Below, piece by piece: positions 6,182 to 13,002 of a stretch of DNA of 15,819 bases. The stretch comes from Candidatus Berkelbacteria bacterium (GTDB lineage: Bacteria > Patescibacteriota > UBA1384 > UBA12157 > JAENIV01): assembly GCA_016844295.1 (NCBI GenBank), contig JAENIV010000028.1, positions 1-15,819 of the forward strand. The letters are read 5' to 3'. The first letter of the stretch is position 1; each line of letters begins with the position of its first letter. Below the pieces are notes generated by a model. It was not told where the DNA came from, searched no databases, and saw nothing but the letters and a program-made list of their open reading frames with translations. The position numbers and the translations under genes are program-made.

Positions 6182-6210
6182 TTGATGTTCAAAAATACGG
6201 TAAATATACT
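6182..6210 (+). promoter_or_regulatory. Promoter of the riboswitch-DUF4430 transcript
   Basis: TTGATG (6182-6187), a 17-base spacer and TATACT (6205-6210). The predicted start near 6217 falls just before the riboswitch. A TTGACA at 6173-6178 is an alternative -35 but has no well-placed -10. Confidence 0.65.
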
Positions 6211-6223
6211 TAACAATTAAAGA

Positions 6224-6312
6224 TTATCGGTATGGGCAATCCCGTTAAATTCGGGAGCAGTCCCGCTACTGTAATCCACCTTGGGTGGAAAGCCAGAAAA
6301 CCTACCGGTAAA
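6224..6312 (+). promoter_or_regulatory. Cobalamin (B12) riboswitch aptamer
   Basis: The B12 box is AGCCAGAAAACCTACCGG (6290-6307), and the core has GCAGTCCCGCTACTGTAATCC (split: GCAGTCCCGC at 6257-6266, then TACTGTAATCC). These match the conserved GCCAGGAnACCUGCC and GCnGCCCCCGCnACUGUAA blocks of the cobalamin riboswitch family. CCACC / GGTGG forms the variable arm between them, and CGGTA / TACCG (6228-6232 with 6303-6307) closes the core. The aptamer is compact. The downstream terminator implies that bound cobalamin lowers expression of the gene at 6514. Confidence 0.9.
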
Positions 6313-6377
6313 TCAAAAATCCCCAAACTACATCAAGATGAGTTCGGGGTAAACCTTCGGTCGAAAGGTCAAGAACT

Positions 6378-6422
6378 GCCTTAGTTTAGATCTTTGCTTG
6401 TGATCGAAATTAAGGCTTTTTT
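6378..6422 (+). terminator. Riboswitch expression platform: intrinsic terminator
   Basis: GCCTTAGTTTAGATC (6378-6392) pairs with GATCGAAATTAAGGC (6402-6416), with one G-U pair and one A-G mismatch, followed by TTTTTT. It lies between the aptamer and the start codon at 6514, the normal position for B12-controlled premature termination. The antiterminator partner probably lies within 6320-6377, where CCCC...GGGG and ACCTT...AAGGT hairpins are also seen. Confidence 0.85.
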
Positions 6423-6466
6423 AATTACAAAACCCCTCAACTTTAGAAGTTGTTCGGGATAAATCT

Positions 6467-6499
6467 CTCGACTTTCCGCCAAATGGCGGATTGCTCGAG
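6467..6499 (+). other. Leader hairpin abutting the ribosome site
   Basis: CTCGA (6467-6471) and TCGAG (6495-6499) flank the perfect inner stem TCCGCC / GGCGGA (6475-6480 with 6485-6490). The Shine-Dalgarno AAAGGAG follows within a few bases. It could tune translation or insulate the ribosome site from the terminator arm. Confidence 0.5.
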
Positions 6500-6513
6500 G
6501 TAAAGGAGAAACA

Positions 6514-7194
6514 ATGAAAAGATTTGAAAACTTTATTTTGCTACCAGTTGTAGCGGCCGTTTTGCTCGTGGCAATCTACGGATCAGCCACTTTAGGACAA
6601 ACCCAAAAACAAAACCGAATTTTAGAAACAAAAATTGATGAACTTTCAAACAAGTTAAGCGTTCTTACAGACGGTTTGAATCAGAACACCCAAATAGCCG
6701 GAGTTTCGACAGAAATTTCGCCCGGCCCGTCACCGAAACTTACAAAAAAACAACCGGCAACAATTAATCCGGTTTCAGATCAGATACCCACACCGACACC
6801 TTCCCCCAGCCCTTCATCCACACCCAAAAAAGCAGTCGCCGCAGTTTCGGCCCAACCGAACACACCTACACCCGTTCCCGCACCGACACCTACTCCAACA
6901 CCAGCAAAAGTGGCGACTGTAGAAGTTCAAGGACAGAATATTTATCAAGTCGAATTGCAAGACTCAGACACGGCTTTTTCAATCTTGCTTCGTTCGGGAA
7001 CTCAATATAATTTTAGCGTTGGCTACACTGATTACGGCAGTCTGGGAGTAATGGTAAATTGCATTGGCTCGGTTTGCGCCCACGACAATTACTATTGGGC
7101 TTTTTATTATAATAACCAATACGCCCAAGTTGGGGCTTCCAGCCAACCGGTCAAAGAAAATGACATTACCTCTTGGAAATTCGAGACCTGGTAA
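6514..7194 (+). CDS. Membrane-anchored DUF4430 (transcobalamin-like C-terminal) protein
   Basis: This is a 226-residue protein with AAAGGAG eight bases before its ATG. The order is a membrane anchor at 8-28, a short coiled coil at about 34-56, a Pro/Thr/Ser linker at about 70-130 (PTPVPAPTPTPTP), and a C-terminal DUF4430 domain at about 131-226. The domain has the family pattern: a first strand ATVEVQGQNIYQVEL, a helix DTAFSILLRSG, then YYWAFYYNNQYAQVGASS and a final KENDITSWKFE. DUF4430 is the same family as the C-terminal domain of transcobalamin and intrinsic factor. The cobalamin riboswitch in its leader independently points to B12. I infer a surface-tethered cobalamin-binding or salvage protein; no transporter gene is adjacent. 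Two cysteines (NCIGSVCAH) could form a disulfide outside the cell. The domain call is strong; B12 binding by this protein is inferred. Confidence 0.85.
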   Translation: MKRFENFILLPVVAAVLLVAIYGSATLGQTQKQNRILETKIDELSNKLSVLTDGLNQNTQIAGVSTEISPGPSPKLTKKQPATINPVSDQIPTPTPSPSPSSTPKKAVAAVSAQPNTPTPVPAPTPTPTPAKVATVEVQGQNIYQVELQDSDTAFSILLRSGTQYNFSVGYTDYGSLGVMVNCIGSVCAHDNYYWAFYYNNQYAQVGASSQPVKENDITSWKFETW

Positions 7195-7208
7195 TTTATA
7201 GAACCATC

Positions 7209-7229
7209 CAATAAATTAACTATTTATTG
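7209..7229. terminator. Palindrome between convergent genes, possible bidirectional terminator
   Basis: CAATAAAT (7209-7216) is a perfect inverted match to ATTTATTG (7222-7229) around a five-base loop. It overlaps the last codons of rsmA and follows the DUF4430 stop by 14 bases. It is AT-only apart from the end pair and has no long T tract, so it is weak. Confidence 0.35.
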
Positions 7230-8016
7230 AACTTTCGAAGGTTTTACTTAAATTAATCCAATCCTCAAGAGTTAAATCTTCGGCGCGTTTGGCAGGTCCG
7301 ATGCTGGAGCGCGTGAGAAGATCTTTAACTTGATCTTTAGGTAACCGCAATGTCGCTGCCAACGAATTGTGAATCTGCTGGCGCTTGGCGGCAAAACCGG
7401 CTTTAACAATACGAAAAAATAGTTTTGGTTCAACCCGCCAAAGTACACTTCCAGGGTGTACTTTATAAGGTTTAATTTTAATAACTGCGGCGTCAACTTT
7501 CGGCTGGGGACGAAAACTATTTTTTAAAACCGTGGCAATAATTTTCGCATCGCCGTAAAATTCGACCGACAGCGTGAGAATTCCCCGTTCCGAATTCCCC
7601 GGTTTGGCGACAATTTTTTCAGCCACCTCTTTTTGGACCATTAAAACCATTAATTGAGGTTGAAGAGAACTTTCCAAAAATTTACGGATCAATGGCGACG
7701 CGACATTAAAAGGTAAGTTTGCTACTACTTTATATTCAGATAAAGTTGTTTCGTCAAACCACAAGGCATCTTGGTGAACAATTTTTAAATTTTTATTACT
7801 GCCAAACTTTTTTGTAAGTCCTGCTATTAAATCAAAATCTTTTTCAATCGCAAAAACTTTAGCTCCGGCCTTTAATAATTCTTTTGTGAGTATCCCAGTC
7901 CCCGGCCCAATTTCTAAAACAGTCTCGCCACTTTGAATTTCCGCGGCCGTAATAATAATAGGTAATATTGATTCGTTTACAAGAAAGTTTTGCCCTAATC
8001 TTTTTTTTGGTTTCAT
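7216..8016 (-). CDS. rsmA: 16S rRNA (adenine1518-N6/adenine1519-N6)-dimethyltransferase
   Basis: This is a 266-residue protein of normal length and intact. It starts KKRLGQNFLVNESIL, the family's N-terminal signature. The SAM-binding loop is LEIGPGTGILT (35-44), the acidic strand end is E58 in FAIEKD, and HQDAL (81-85) is motif III. The catalytic motif is NLPFNV (100-105; the family has NLPYN, so Tyr is replaced by Phe, a tolerated change). RPQPKVDAAVIKI follows near 168-180, and the C-terminal helical domain has FAAKRQQIHNSL. It dimethylates two adjacent adenines in the 3' hairpin of 16S rRNA late in 30S assembly. A TATAAT lies about 30 bases upstream on the minus strand. It is divergent from the GC-rich gene at 8098. 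Confidence 0.95.
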   Translation of the reverse strand: MKPKKRLGQNFLVNESILPIIITAAEIQSGETVLEIGPGTGILTKELLKAGAKVFAIEKDFDLIAGLTKKFGSNKNLKIVHQDALWFDETTLSEYKVVANLPFNVASPLIRKFLESSLQPQLMVLMVQKEVAEKIVAKPGNSERGILTLSVEFYGDAKIIATVLKNSFRPQPKVDAAVIKIKPYKVHPGSVLWRVEPKLFFRIVKAGFAAKRQQIHNSLAATLRLPKDQVKDLLTRSSIGPAKRAEDLTLEDWINLSKTFESSINS

Positions 8017-8017
8017 A

Positions 8018-8046
8018 TTGACTTCTTAATCCAATTATGCTAAATT
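8018..8046 (+). promoter_or_regulatory. Promoter of the GC-rich membrane protein gene
   Basis: TTGACT (8018-8023), a 17-base spacer and TAAATT (8041-8046). It begins two bases beyond the rsmA start codon, so the two divergent genes share this short region. Confidence 0.6.
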
Positions 8047-8097
8047 ATATTGCAGTCATGCAAGATGCTCGCGCAACGCGGGAAAGGAGACGGGCCG

Positions 8098-9060
8098 ATG
8101 CATACGCACCACTTACCAGCGCTGGGATACCTCCTACTGATGGTTGTTACGGCAATCACCTTGGGAGGCACAGCCAAGACGAAGTTCGTCAAACGCACCA
8201 GTATAGCCCTCGCCATTCTGGCTAGCGCGATCTTCGTCACGGACTTCTACTACGCGGTGATGATGGCCTTCGACCACAAGGGCTTCTGGGCTATCACCGT
8301 CCTACTGTGCTTCGTGGACTTCGTGTTCTTCCTGGGCGCCATGATTGTCTGTAACCAGGACATGGGATTCGAGAATGGTGGCGTAACCATCAAGAAGGAC
8401 GGACTGCTGTACCGGATGATCTACAACGAGGGGATGGGAATGGGAAGACGAAGAGACGATTTCACGCTCTGCTCCATTTCCTGGCTCGGAGCGTTGGTGA
8501 TTGTCCTCTACCCGATCATCCTGATCGTCGGTCATCTGGTCATGGCCATCGTCGCCCTGGCCATGTTCCTCATTGCGGCTCAGAATCCCTTGCATCTGAA
8601 TAGGTGGTGGCAAGCCTGGTTCGCTGAAAACTGGAATGGCGAGGAAGCGTGGGAAACGCTTTACCTCGGTCCGATGCCTTTCTCCCCCTTTCTGATTATA
8701 CTCATACTCTGCCTCGTCGGCATGGGAGTCTACAGCCTCATCCACATGCCATGGATCAGCTGGTGGCTGGCGCTGCAACTTGGCATCGCCTTCGTGCTAC
8801 TCATGGTCGTGCTTCTCCCGATCGCCTATGTCGCGGCGCTGCTCGTGGATCGGGCGGAGATAGCCTCTACGGGCAAGCCGTTACCGGATGGAGAGCAAAG
8901 GACCGAAAAGGTTCTGGTCGCCCCGCGGGCAATCGGCGAGTTGGCAGTAACGCCGTTCGTCTGGCTGGCCATGGCCATCAAGACCATTCTCGATCCGATC
9001 GCCGCCATCTTGCCCGTCTGGAAGAAGAGGGCCTGCCCGGCCTTCAAAGTACGAGCCTAG
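8098..9060 (+). CDS. GC-rich multi-pass membrane protein of unknown function
   Basis: This is a 320-residue protein. I chose ATG 8098 because GGAAAGGAGA ends eight bases upstream; an in-frame ATG at 8050 lies at the expected transcription start and has no ribosome site. Hydrophobic segments occur at about residues 6-24, 33-55, 60-82, 128-165 (probably two), 200-222 and 230-256, giving about seven helices. A long loop of about 40 residues follows the third (including GVTIKKDGLLYRMIYNEGMG), and another with many Trp (LNRWWQAWFAENWN) follows the fifth. The tail has basic residues. I recognise no family. Codons end strongly in G or C (CTG, ATC, GTC, GCC) and the gene is far richer in GC than both neighbours, so recent transfer or a chimeric contig are both possible. 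Confidence 0.8.
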   Translation: MHTHHLPALGYLLLMVVTAITLGGTAKTKFVKRTSIALAILASAIFVTDFYYAVMMAFDHKGFWAITVLLCFVDFVFFLGAMIVCNQDMGFENGGVTIKKDGLLYRMIYNEGMGMGRRRDDFTLCSISWLGALVIVLYPIILIVGHLVMAIVALAMFLIAAQNPLHLNRWWQAWFAENWNGEEAWETLYLGPMPFSPFLIILILCLVGMGVYSLIHMPWISWWLALQLGIAFVLLMVVLLPIAYVAALLVDRAEIASTGKPLPDGEQRTEKVLVAPRAIGELAVTPFVWLAMAIKTILDPIAAILPVWKKRACPAFKVRA

Positions 9061-9110
9061 ACGCACACGCGTCTGGATATCAAGGGAATAGTCCCTTATC
9101 ATATATATTT
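9059..9110 (+). terminator. Tandem hairpins ending the membrane protein transcript
   Basis: AGACGC / GCGTCT (9059-9064 with 9069-9074) is followed by AAGGGA / TCCCTT (9082-9087 with 9092-9097) and then ATCATATATATTT. The second hairpin plus the AT-rich tail is the likelier terminator. Confidence 0.55.
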
Positions 9111-9955
9111 ATGGCACCGTTAAAACCACCGGGATAACGCCGGCACCTAAACAATTGATTTGCCCGAATTAACGGCTGTAACTCTAACATAAGAATATCG
9201 AGGTAAAGTATTATGGGCTGCGGTCATCCCGGAAATTAAGTCGTACCACGTGGCGTTACCACGGCCTAAAATCACCACTCGCGTGCCCACATAAATAATT
9301 TTATCTTGAGATTCGGCTGTAACCTCTTCATTCGTAAGTTTCCGGGAAACTTCTACTCCATTTTCCCGAGTAACCAAATAGGTTTTTACTTTTGTGCCGT
9401 TTTTACCCGCTTGTTCTACACGACTTTCACCCTTGTCCATGTTGGGATCGTTTTTGCTAATTGTTTTATATGCGACAGTCTCGGTTTCTTTGATTTCGGT
9501 CTCCGCGACTCGGGTGACGACAATTTTCATATTTGGCCTAAGCCATGAATCTTTGCTTGGATCAATTTTATCTTTGTCGCCTAATTCAATTTTTTGTTCG
9601 CTAAATACTTCTCCGACTTGTTTCTGCCAAGTCCGAATAATAGTAATTTTGCCAGCATCATCAACAATGATTGGCATGGCACGCTGGATGGTTATTTTAC
9701 TGCCAATTCCCAAACTAGGGTCAGGGAAAACTTGGGTTTTATCTTCTGGATATATGCGAATTCCCAAGTCTAAGGTCATATCATCGATATTATAAAGACC
9801 GGGCCTGCCATAATAAACTTCGGTTTGATGATTGGGATCCGAAACATCAATCACGCCAGAAACCGCGGGCGTAACCGGTTGTTGGGCTCCCGCTAAACTT
9901 AACCAAATTGCGATTAGGAATACTAAAATAGAAACTCCTTTTTTAAGCGTTCCAT
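9109..9955 (-). pseudogene. Secreted G5 / RlpA-like (3D) cell-wall protein, frameshifted at both ends
   Basis: The main frame (GTG 9854 to TAG 9147) holds ubiquitin-like DUF348 segments (TLDLGIRIYPED, KITIQRAMPIIVDDAG), a G5 domain (IKETETVAYKTISKNDPN ... KTYLVTRENGVEV) and the start of an RlpA-like double-psi barrel (GNATWYDLISGMTAAHN). This layout is that of YabE/resuscitation-factor-like wall proteins. The frame is open above the GTG with a good signal peptide (GVSILVFLIAIWLSLAGAQQ) but no standard start. ATG 9955 (MERLKK) would join it by a one-base shift at the A6 run (9944-9938). At the 3' end the barrel breaks after GKSIV, while the -1 frame just downstream encodes LGAGVIPVVLTVP and a stop at 9109, which looks like the barrel's C-terminus. 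About 25 residues are missing between. Confidence 0.65.
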
Positions 9956-10026
9956 TTTTTATTTTACCTTAGAAAATAATAAATTCATAGTTTATTCGTG
10001 TCTATTAGTGTAAAAATTTGTGGATG

Positions 10027-11889
10027 TCAGATCCTCTCCGTCAATTCGCTCGGGATATCCGATAAAAATCTTGACGGCTCGTTGGACGAAACTGCTCCGT
10101 AAATCATTCGTGTGACCGCATAAATGAGGTATAAACGTTTTTGGGCTCGGGTCATGCCCACGTAACAAAGACGCCTTTCTTCTTCCAATTCGCTTGGTTC
10201 AAACATTGAACGGGCATGGGGGAATAGTCCTTCTTCCATTCCCACCATAAAAACAACCGGGAATTCCAAACCTTTGGCATTGTGTAAGGTCATTAAAGTG
10301 ACAGCGTCCGCTTGGCGGTCGTAATTATCAACATCTGCCACCAAAGCAACATTTTCTAAAAACTCTTCCAAGGAATTATTTTTTGCCGCCACGGACTTTA
10401 ATTCCTCGATATTCTCCCAGCGCATTTCCCCTTCTTCGGTGCCGTCTAAAATAAAATCGCGATAACCGGTTTTTTGGGCAACAGTATCGATAAGTTCTGG
10501 TAACTTCGATTGTTTCGCAATGATTCGGAAATCTTTAATCATGTCATCAAATTTTTGGATTTTTGGATTCTCATTCTGACTTTTGATATCTGAATTTTGA
10601 CTTTTCGCCCCAATCCCCCTGGGTGGAACGTTAATGATCCGTTTTAAAGACACCTTGTCAGTTTCATTGGCGATAAGTTTTAAATATGCCAAAATATCTT
10701 TGATTTCTTTACGCTCATAAAACCGCAAGGCGCCGATTAAACGGTATGGCAATCTATTCTGCATTAATACTTCTTCTAAAATTCGCGATTGGGCGTTTGT
10801 GCGATAAAGGACAACAAAATCATTGTATTGGCCAATATGGCGAAGAGCATTAATTTCGTCAATAATGAATTCGGCTTCTTCGATTTCGTTGTTGGCAGAA
10901 AATATAGTTGCCGGCAAACCGTCTTCGTTTTGTGTCCAAAGACTTTTTTCGGATCGTAAAATATTTTTCTCAATGACTTTCTGGGCCGCGTTAATAATAC
11001 TTTTGGTAGACCGGTAATTTTGTTCCATTTTAATAATTTTCGCTTTTGGATAGTCTTTTTCAAAATCTAAAATGTTTCGAAAATTTGCCCCACGAAAGGA
11101 ATAAATTGCCTGAAAATCATCACCAATGACAAATAGATTTTTATGTTTTTCGGCTAAAAGTTTTATTAGAACATACTGGGCATGATTAGTGTCTTGGTAC
11201 TCATCAACCAAAATATATTTAAATAAATTCTGCCAACGTTTTAAAATTTCCGGATATTTTTGGAAAAGTTCGACAGTTTTCATGATTAAATCATCAAAAT
11301 CTAAAGCATTGGCCAGTTTTAAATCTTTTTGATATTGCTCATAGACTTTTTGGACAATGTCCCCAAAATACCCTTGAGCATATTTTCGGTATTGTCCAAA
11401 AGTAATTAGTTCATTTTTCGCCCCGGAAATAAAATTTTTAACTGCCCGCGAATTGTATTGTTTTTTATCAATTTCTAAAAGATCCATCGCATGCTTGATG
11501 GCTGAAAGGGAATCGTCTTCGCCATAAATTAAAAATGACCGGCGGAAGCCTAGTGCTTCAATTTCTTTGCGTAAAAGTTTCGCACAAATGCTGTGGAAAG
11601 TTCCCGCCCAAGGGAGCAAGCGCGGAATTTTTTCGGTTAAAATATTTTGCGTTTGACCCAAAAGTTTATTTATCCGTCCAATCATTTCTTCAGCGGCTTT
11701 GTTAGTAAAAGTAACAACTAAAATATTAAAGGGCGAAACCTTTTTTTCTTGGATTAAATAAGCGGCTCGGTGAGTCAAGGCTTTGGTTTTGCCGGAACCG
11801 GCGCCAGCGAGAATTAATACTGGACCTTCGGTCGTATGGACGGCCTCGATTTGTTCTTTGTTCAAGCCTTGAAAAATTGACGATTCCAT
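10027..11889 (-). CDS. pcrA: UvrD/PcrA-type superfamily 1A DNA helicase, short form
   Basis: This is a 620-residue protein starting at the ATG after AAGAGG. The SF1 motifs are in order: Q motif LNKEQIEAV (9-17), Walker A AGAGSGKT (28-35), Ia VVTFTNKAAEEM (58-69), II VDEYQD (228-233), III GDDFQAIYSFRGA (256-268; usually GDDDQSIY, so one Asp is Phe), IV QNYRST (290-295), V TLHNAKGLEFPVVF and VI EERRLCYVGMTRAQ. It unwinds DNA 3' to 5' in repair and replication restart. It is shorter than the usual 700-750 residues because it lacks the C-terminal Tudor-like tail and has a cut-down 2B domain. Just after INVPPRGIGA the 2B region carries a low-complexity stretch (KSQNSDIKSQNENPKIQ) encoded by a repeat (10549-10607). 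Confidence 0.95.
   Translation of the reverse strand: MESSIFQGLNKEQIEAVHTTEGPVLILAGAGSGKTKALTHRAAYLIQEKKVSPFNILVVTFTNKAAEEMIGRINKLLGQTQNILTEKIPRLLPWAGTFHSICAKLLRKEIEALGFRRSFLIYGEDDSLSAIKHAMDLLEIDKKQYNSRAVKNFISGAKNELITFGQYRKYAQGYFGDIVQKVYEQYQKDLKLANALDFDDLIMKTVELFQKYPEILKRWQNLFKYILVDEYQDTNHAQYVLIKLLAEKHKNLFVIGDDFQAIYSFRGANFRNILDFEKDYPKAKIIKMEQNYRSTKSIINAAQKVIEKNILRSEKSLWTQNEDGLPATIFSANNEIEEAEFIIDEINALRHIGQYNDFVVLYRTNAQSRILEEVLMQNRLPYRLIGALRFYERKEIKDILAYLKLIANETDKVSLKRIINVPPRGIGAKSQNSDIKSQNENPKIQKFDDMIKDFRIIAKQSKLPELIDTVAQKTGYRDFILDGTEEGEMRWENIEELKSVAAKNNSLEEFLENVALVADVDNYDRQADAVTLMTLHNAKGLEFPVVFMVGMEEGLFPHARSMFEPSELEEERRLCYVGMTRAQKRLYLIYAVTRMIYGAVSSNEPSRFLSDIPSELTERI
10549..10607. repeat. TTTTGACTT/TTTTGGATT-type short repeat inside the helicase gene
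   Basis: The plus strand reads ATTTTTGGATTTTTGGATTC, then CTGACTTTTGATATC and GAATTTTGACTTTTCG. It is made of near-repeats of TTTTGGAT and TTTTGACT, a type I have seen as intergenic filler in several uncultivated lineages. Here it is in frame and adds about 18 polar residues to domain 2B. Confidence 0.55.
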
Positions 11890-12047
11890 TTTGCCTCTTA
11901 CATTTTAAAAATGGCTGTGTTATTATTTAATCACAATGATAACGCTTGCGCAAAACAATTGGTTTTTCTTTTTTACTTTCCGACCCGCGGCCGGTTGTTT
12001 TTGTACCAATGACTGATCACTGAACACTAATTACTAACTACAAACAT
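11890..12047. other. Intergenic region upstream of the helicase, with a TGATCACTGA-type repeat
   Basis: No gene is seen. The minus strand carries a plausible helicase promoter (TTGCGC, 17 bases, TTAAAT near 11930-11960). At 12011-12041 GACTGATCACTGAACACTAA and TTACTAACTA form a run of short related units (ACTGATCA / ACTGAACA / ACTAATTA / ACTAACTA), a dispersed filler repeat known from many genomes. GACCCGCGGCCGGTT near 11984 shares GGCCGGTT with the terminator at 12048. Confidence 0.45.
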
Positions 12048-12074
12048 CCGGCTCGAGGCCGGTTTTTTAGTTTA
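12048..12074 (+). terminator. Rho-independent terminator with no obvious upstream plus-strand gene
   Basis: CCGGC (12048-12052) and GCCGG (12058-12062) around TCGAG are followed by TTTTTTAGTTT. The nearest plus-strand gene ends at 9060, so it either ends an unrecognised short RNA from 11935-12062 or insulates the next gene. Confidence 0.7.
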
Positions 12075-12177
12075 TCCAAAGAGTGGTTGAGGGATTTTGG
12101 CTTGGAAAATACTGAAGAGAATTTTCATCCGTATCTTCCAGGCTAAAACCTGGCAATCATACAGTGGAGAAAAGGAC

Positions 12178-12477
12178 ATGGCGAGAAGAGATCAGGGAAG
12201 TCTCGGCTATTTCGTCGACGTAACGGACTTTTTAACAGCACCCTCAGATGGATATGCGTTTAGAGAACTAATAATGAGGATTAAACCTAAAGCCGAACTG
12301 CTATTCGAAGCTGTCCAATTCGAGTCTAGAGGCAATCTAGAAACCGCCCCGCGTCACTTGCGACGACTTCTAAGCAGAACTTACCAGTATGCCAATCAGC
12401 TTGGCATAAACACCCCCGGGCCAACAGTTAGACGGATGATAAACGAGTTGGCTCTCACCGAAAGAGAGCACAAGTAA
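12178..12477 (+). CDS. Small orphan protein of unknown function
   Basis: This is a 99-residue protein starting MARRDQGSLGYFVDVTDFL. I chose ATG 12178, which has AAAAGG four bases upstream. The frame is open back to a TTG at 12097, but the leader contains a hairpin (CCAGG/CCTGG, 12138-12153) that suits untranslated RNA better. There is no membrane segment. The C-terminal half is basic and helical (RHLRRLLSRTYQYANQLG, then TVRRMINELALTEREHK), which could bind nucleic acid or form a bundle. It is not recognised as a family. It is framed by terminators at 12048 and 12525, so it is monocistronic. Base composition is richer in GC than the helicase and resembles the first gene of the window. Confidence 0.65.
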   Translation: MARRDQGSLGYFVDVTDFLTAPSDGYAFRELIMRIKPKAELLFEAVQFESRGNLETAPRHLRRLLSRTYQYANQLGINTPGPTVRRMINELALTEREHK

Positions 12478-12524
12478 GCACAGTTCGAGGCAACTGTCGA
12501 AGGGTGTGGCATAAAGACACGACT

Positions 12525-12557
12525 GCCGCCGTGTACTCACGGCGGCTTTTTTATTTA
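12525..12557 (+). terminator. Strong Rho-independent terminator
   Basis: GCCGCCGTG (12525-12533) and CACGGCGGC (12538-12546) form a perfect 9-bp stem with a TACT loop, followed by TTTTTTATTTA. It lies 48 bases after the stop at 12477. A smaller hairpin CAGTT/AACTG lies between them. Confidence 0.92.
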
Positions 12558-12577
12558 CTATGAATGAATTTTTTTAT

Positions 12578-12645
12578 AAGAAAAAAGGCGCGATCAAGGA
12601 CTCGGCCCAAATAAACTTTAATTTAATGACCGCCTGTCGCGCCTT
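12578..12645 (-). terminator. Terminator-like 3' end of the candidate RNA
   Basis: A 9-bp perfect stem AAGGCGCGA (12645-12637) with TCGCGCCTT (12593-12585) is followed on the minus strand by TTTTCTT. The loop of about 43 bases is long for an intrinsic terminator. Confidence 0.5.
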
Positions 12646-12962
12646 TATGGTAAGGGCAAAGTAATTGGCTTCGTCCCTACCATAAGCGTAAAGCCCATAG
12701 AAAGGAAAGCATAACTCAACCCTGTCGTTCCTGCCGCATTTTTTGTATAAGGTACGAGATCTCCCGCCCAAGGCGGGTAAATTTTGTTTTTGTTTTCTCT
12801 CGATGTTACTCGAGATAAATTATTTACGGCAGGGAGAAGGCCAAGAGTAACGAAAACCCCTCCTTTTGGCCTTTTCCCCACCCTTCTCGCGCTCCTTGTT
12901 CGCATCGTTCTCGAGTCGAGACGGGTCCCTCCTTATTAATGAGCATCAATAATCTTCATTAT
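12578..12962 (-). ncRNA. Candidate structured non-coding RNA of about 385 bases
   Basis: A strong minus-strand promoter (12969-12997) and a terminator-like end (AAGGCGCGA / TCGCGCCTT then TTTTCTT, ending 12578) bracket a region with no convincing gene. Read as minus-strand RNA it folds into many helices. CCTGCCG and CGGCAGG close a large central domain (12824-12832 with 12728-12736, approximately). Inside are TCTCGA/TCGAGA and CCCGCC/GGCGGG. Flanking are AAGGCCAA/TTGGCCTT, CTCG/CGAG near 12880-12925, and ATGGTA-GGG/CCCTTACCAT. One helix (AAGGCCAA) is longer on the plus strand, where a G-U replaces an A-C, so strand choice rests mainly on the promoter. I see no RNase P, tmRNA, SRP, 6S or T-box signatures. 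No downstream gene is present to be controlled. Confidence 0.5.
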
Positions 12963-12968
12963 TAAGTT

Positions 12969-12997
12969 ATTATACAGGAATTTAGAACAAAAGTCAA
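12969..12997 (-). promoter_or_regulatory. Near-consensus promoter for the candidate RNA
   Basis: On the minus strand TTGACT (12997-12992), exactly 17 bases and TATAAT (12974-12969). This is the best promoter match in the window, and no recognisable protein gene follows it. Confidence 0.8.
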
Positions 12998-13002
12998 GAG
13001 TT

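Noticed and set aside
8302..8778. Long antisense open frame opposite the GC-rich membrane protein
   Set aside because: A shadow of GC-rich coding on the plus strand; no ribosome site, and a His/Gln/Glu-heavy composition typical of antisense frames.
12645..12905. 86-residue minus-strand frame within the candidate RNA
   Set aside because: Very basic, no start signal and it crosses several perfect hairpins; better explained as structured RNA.
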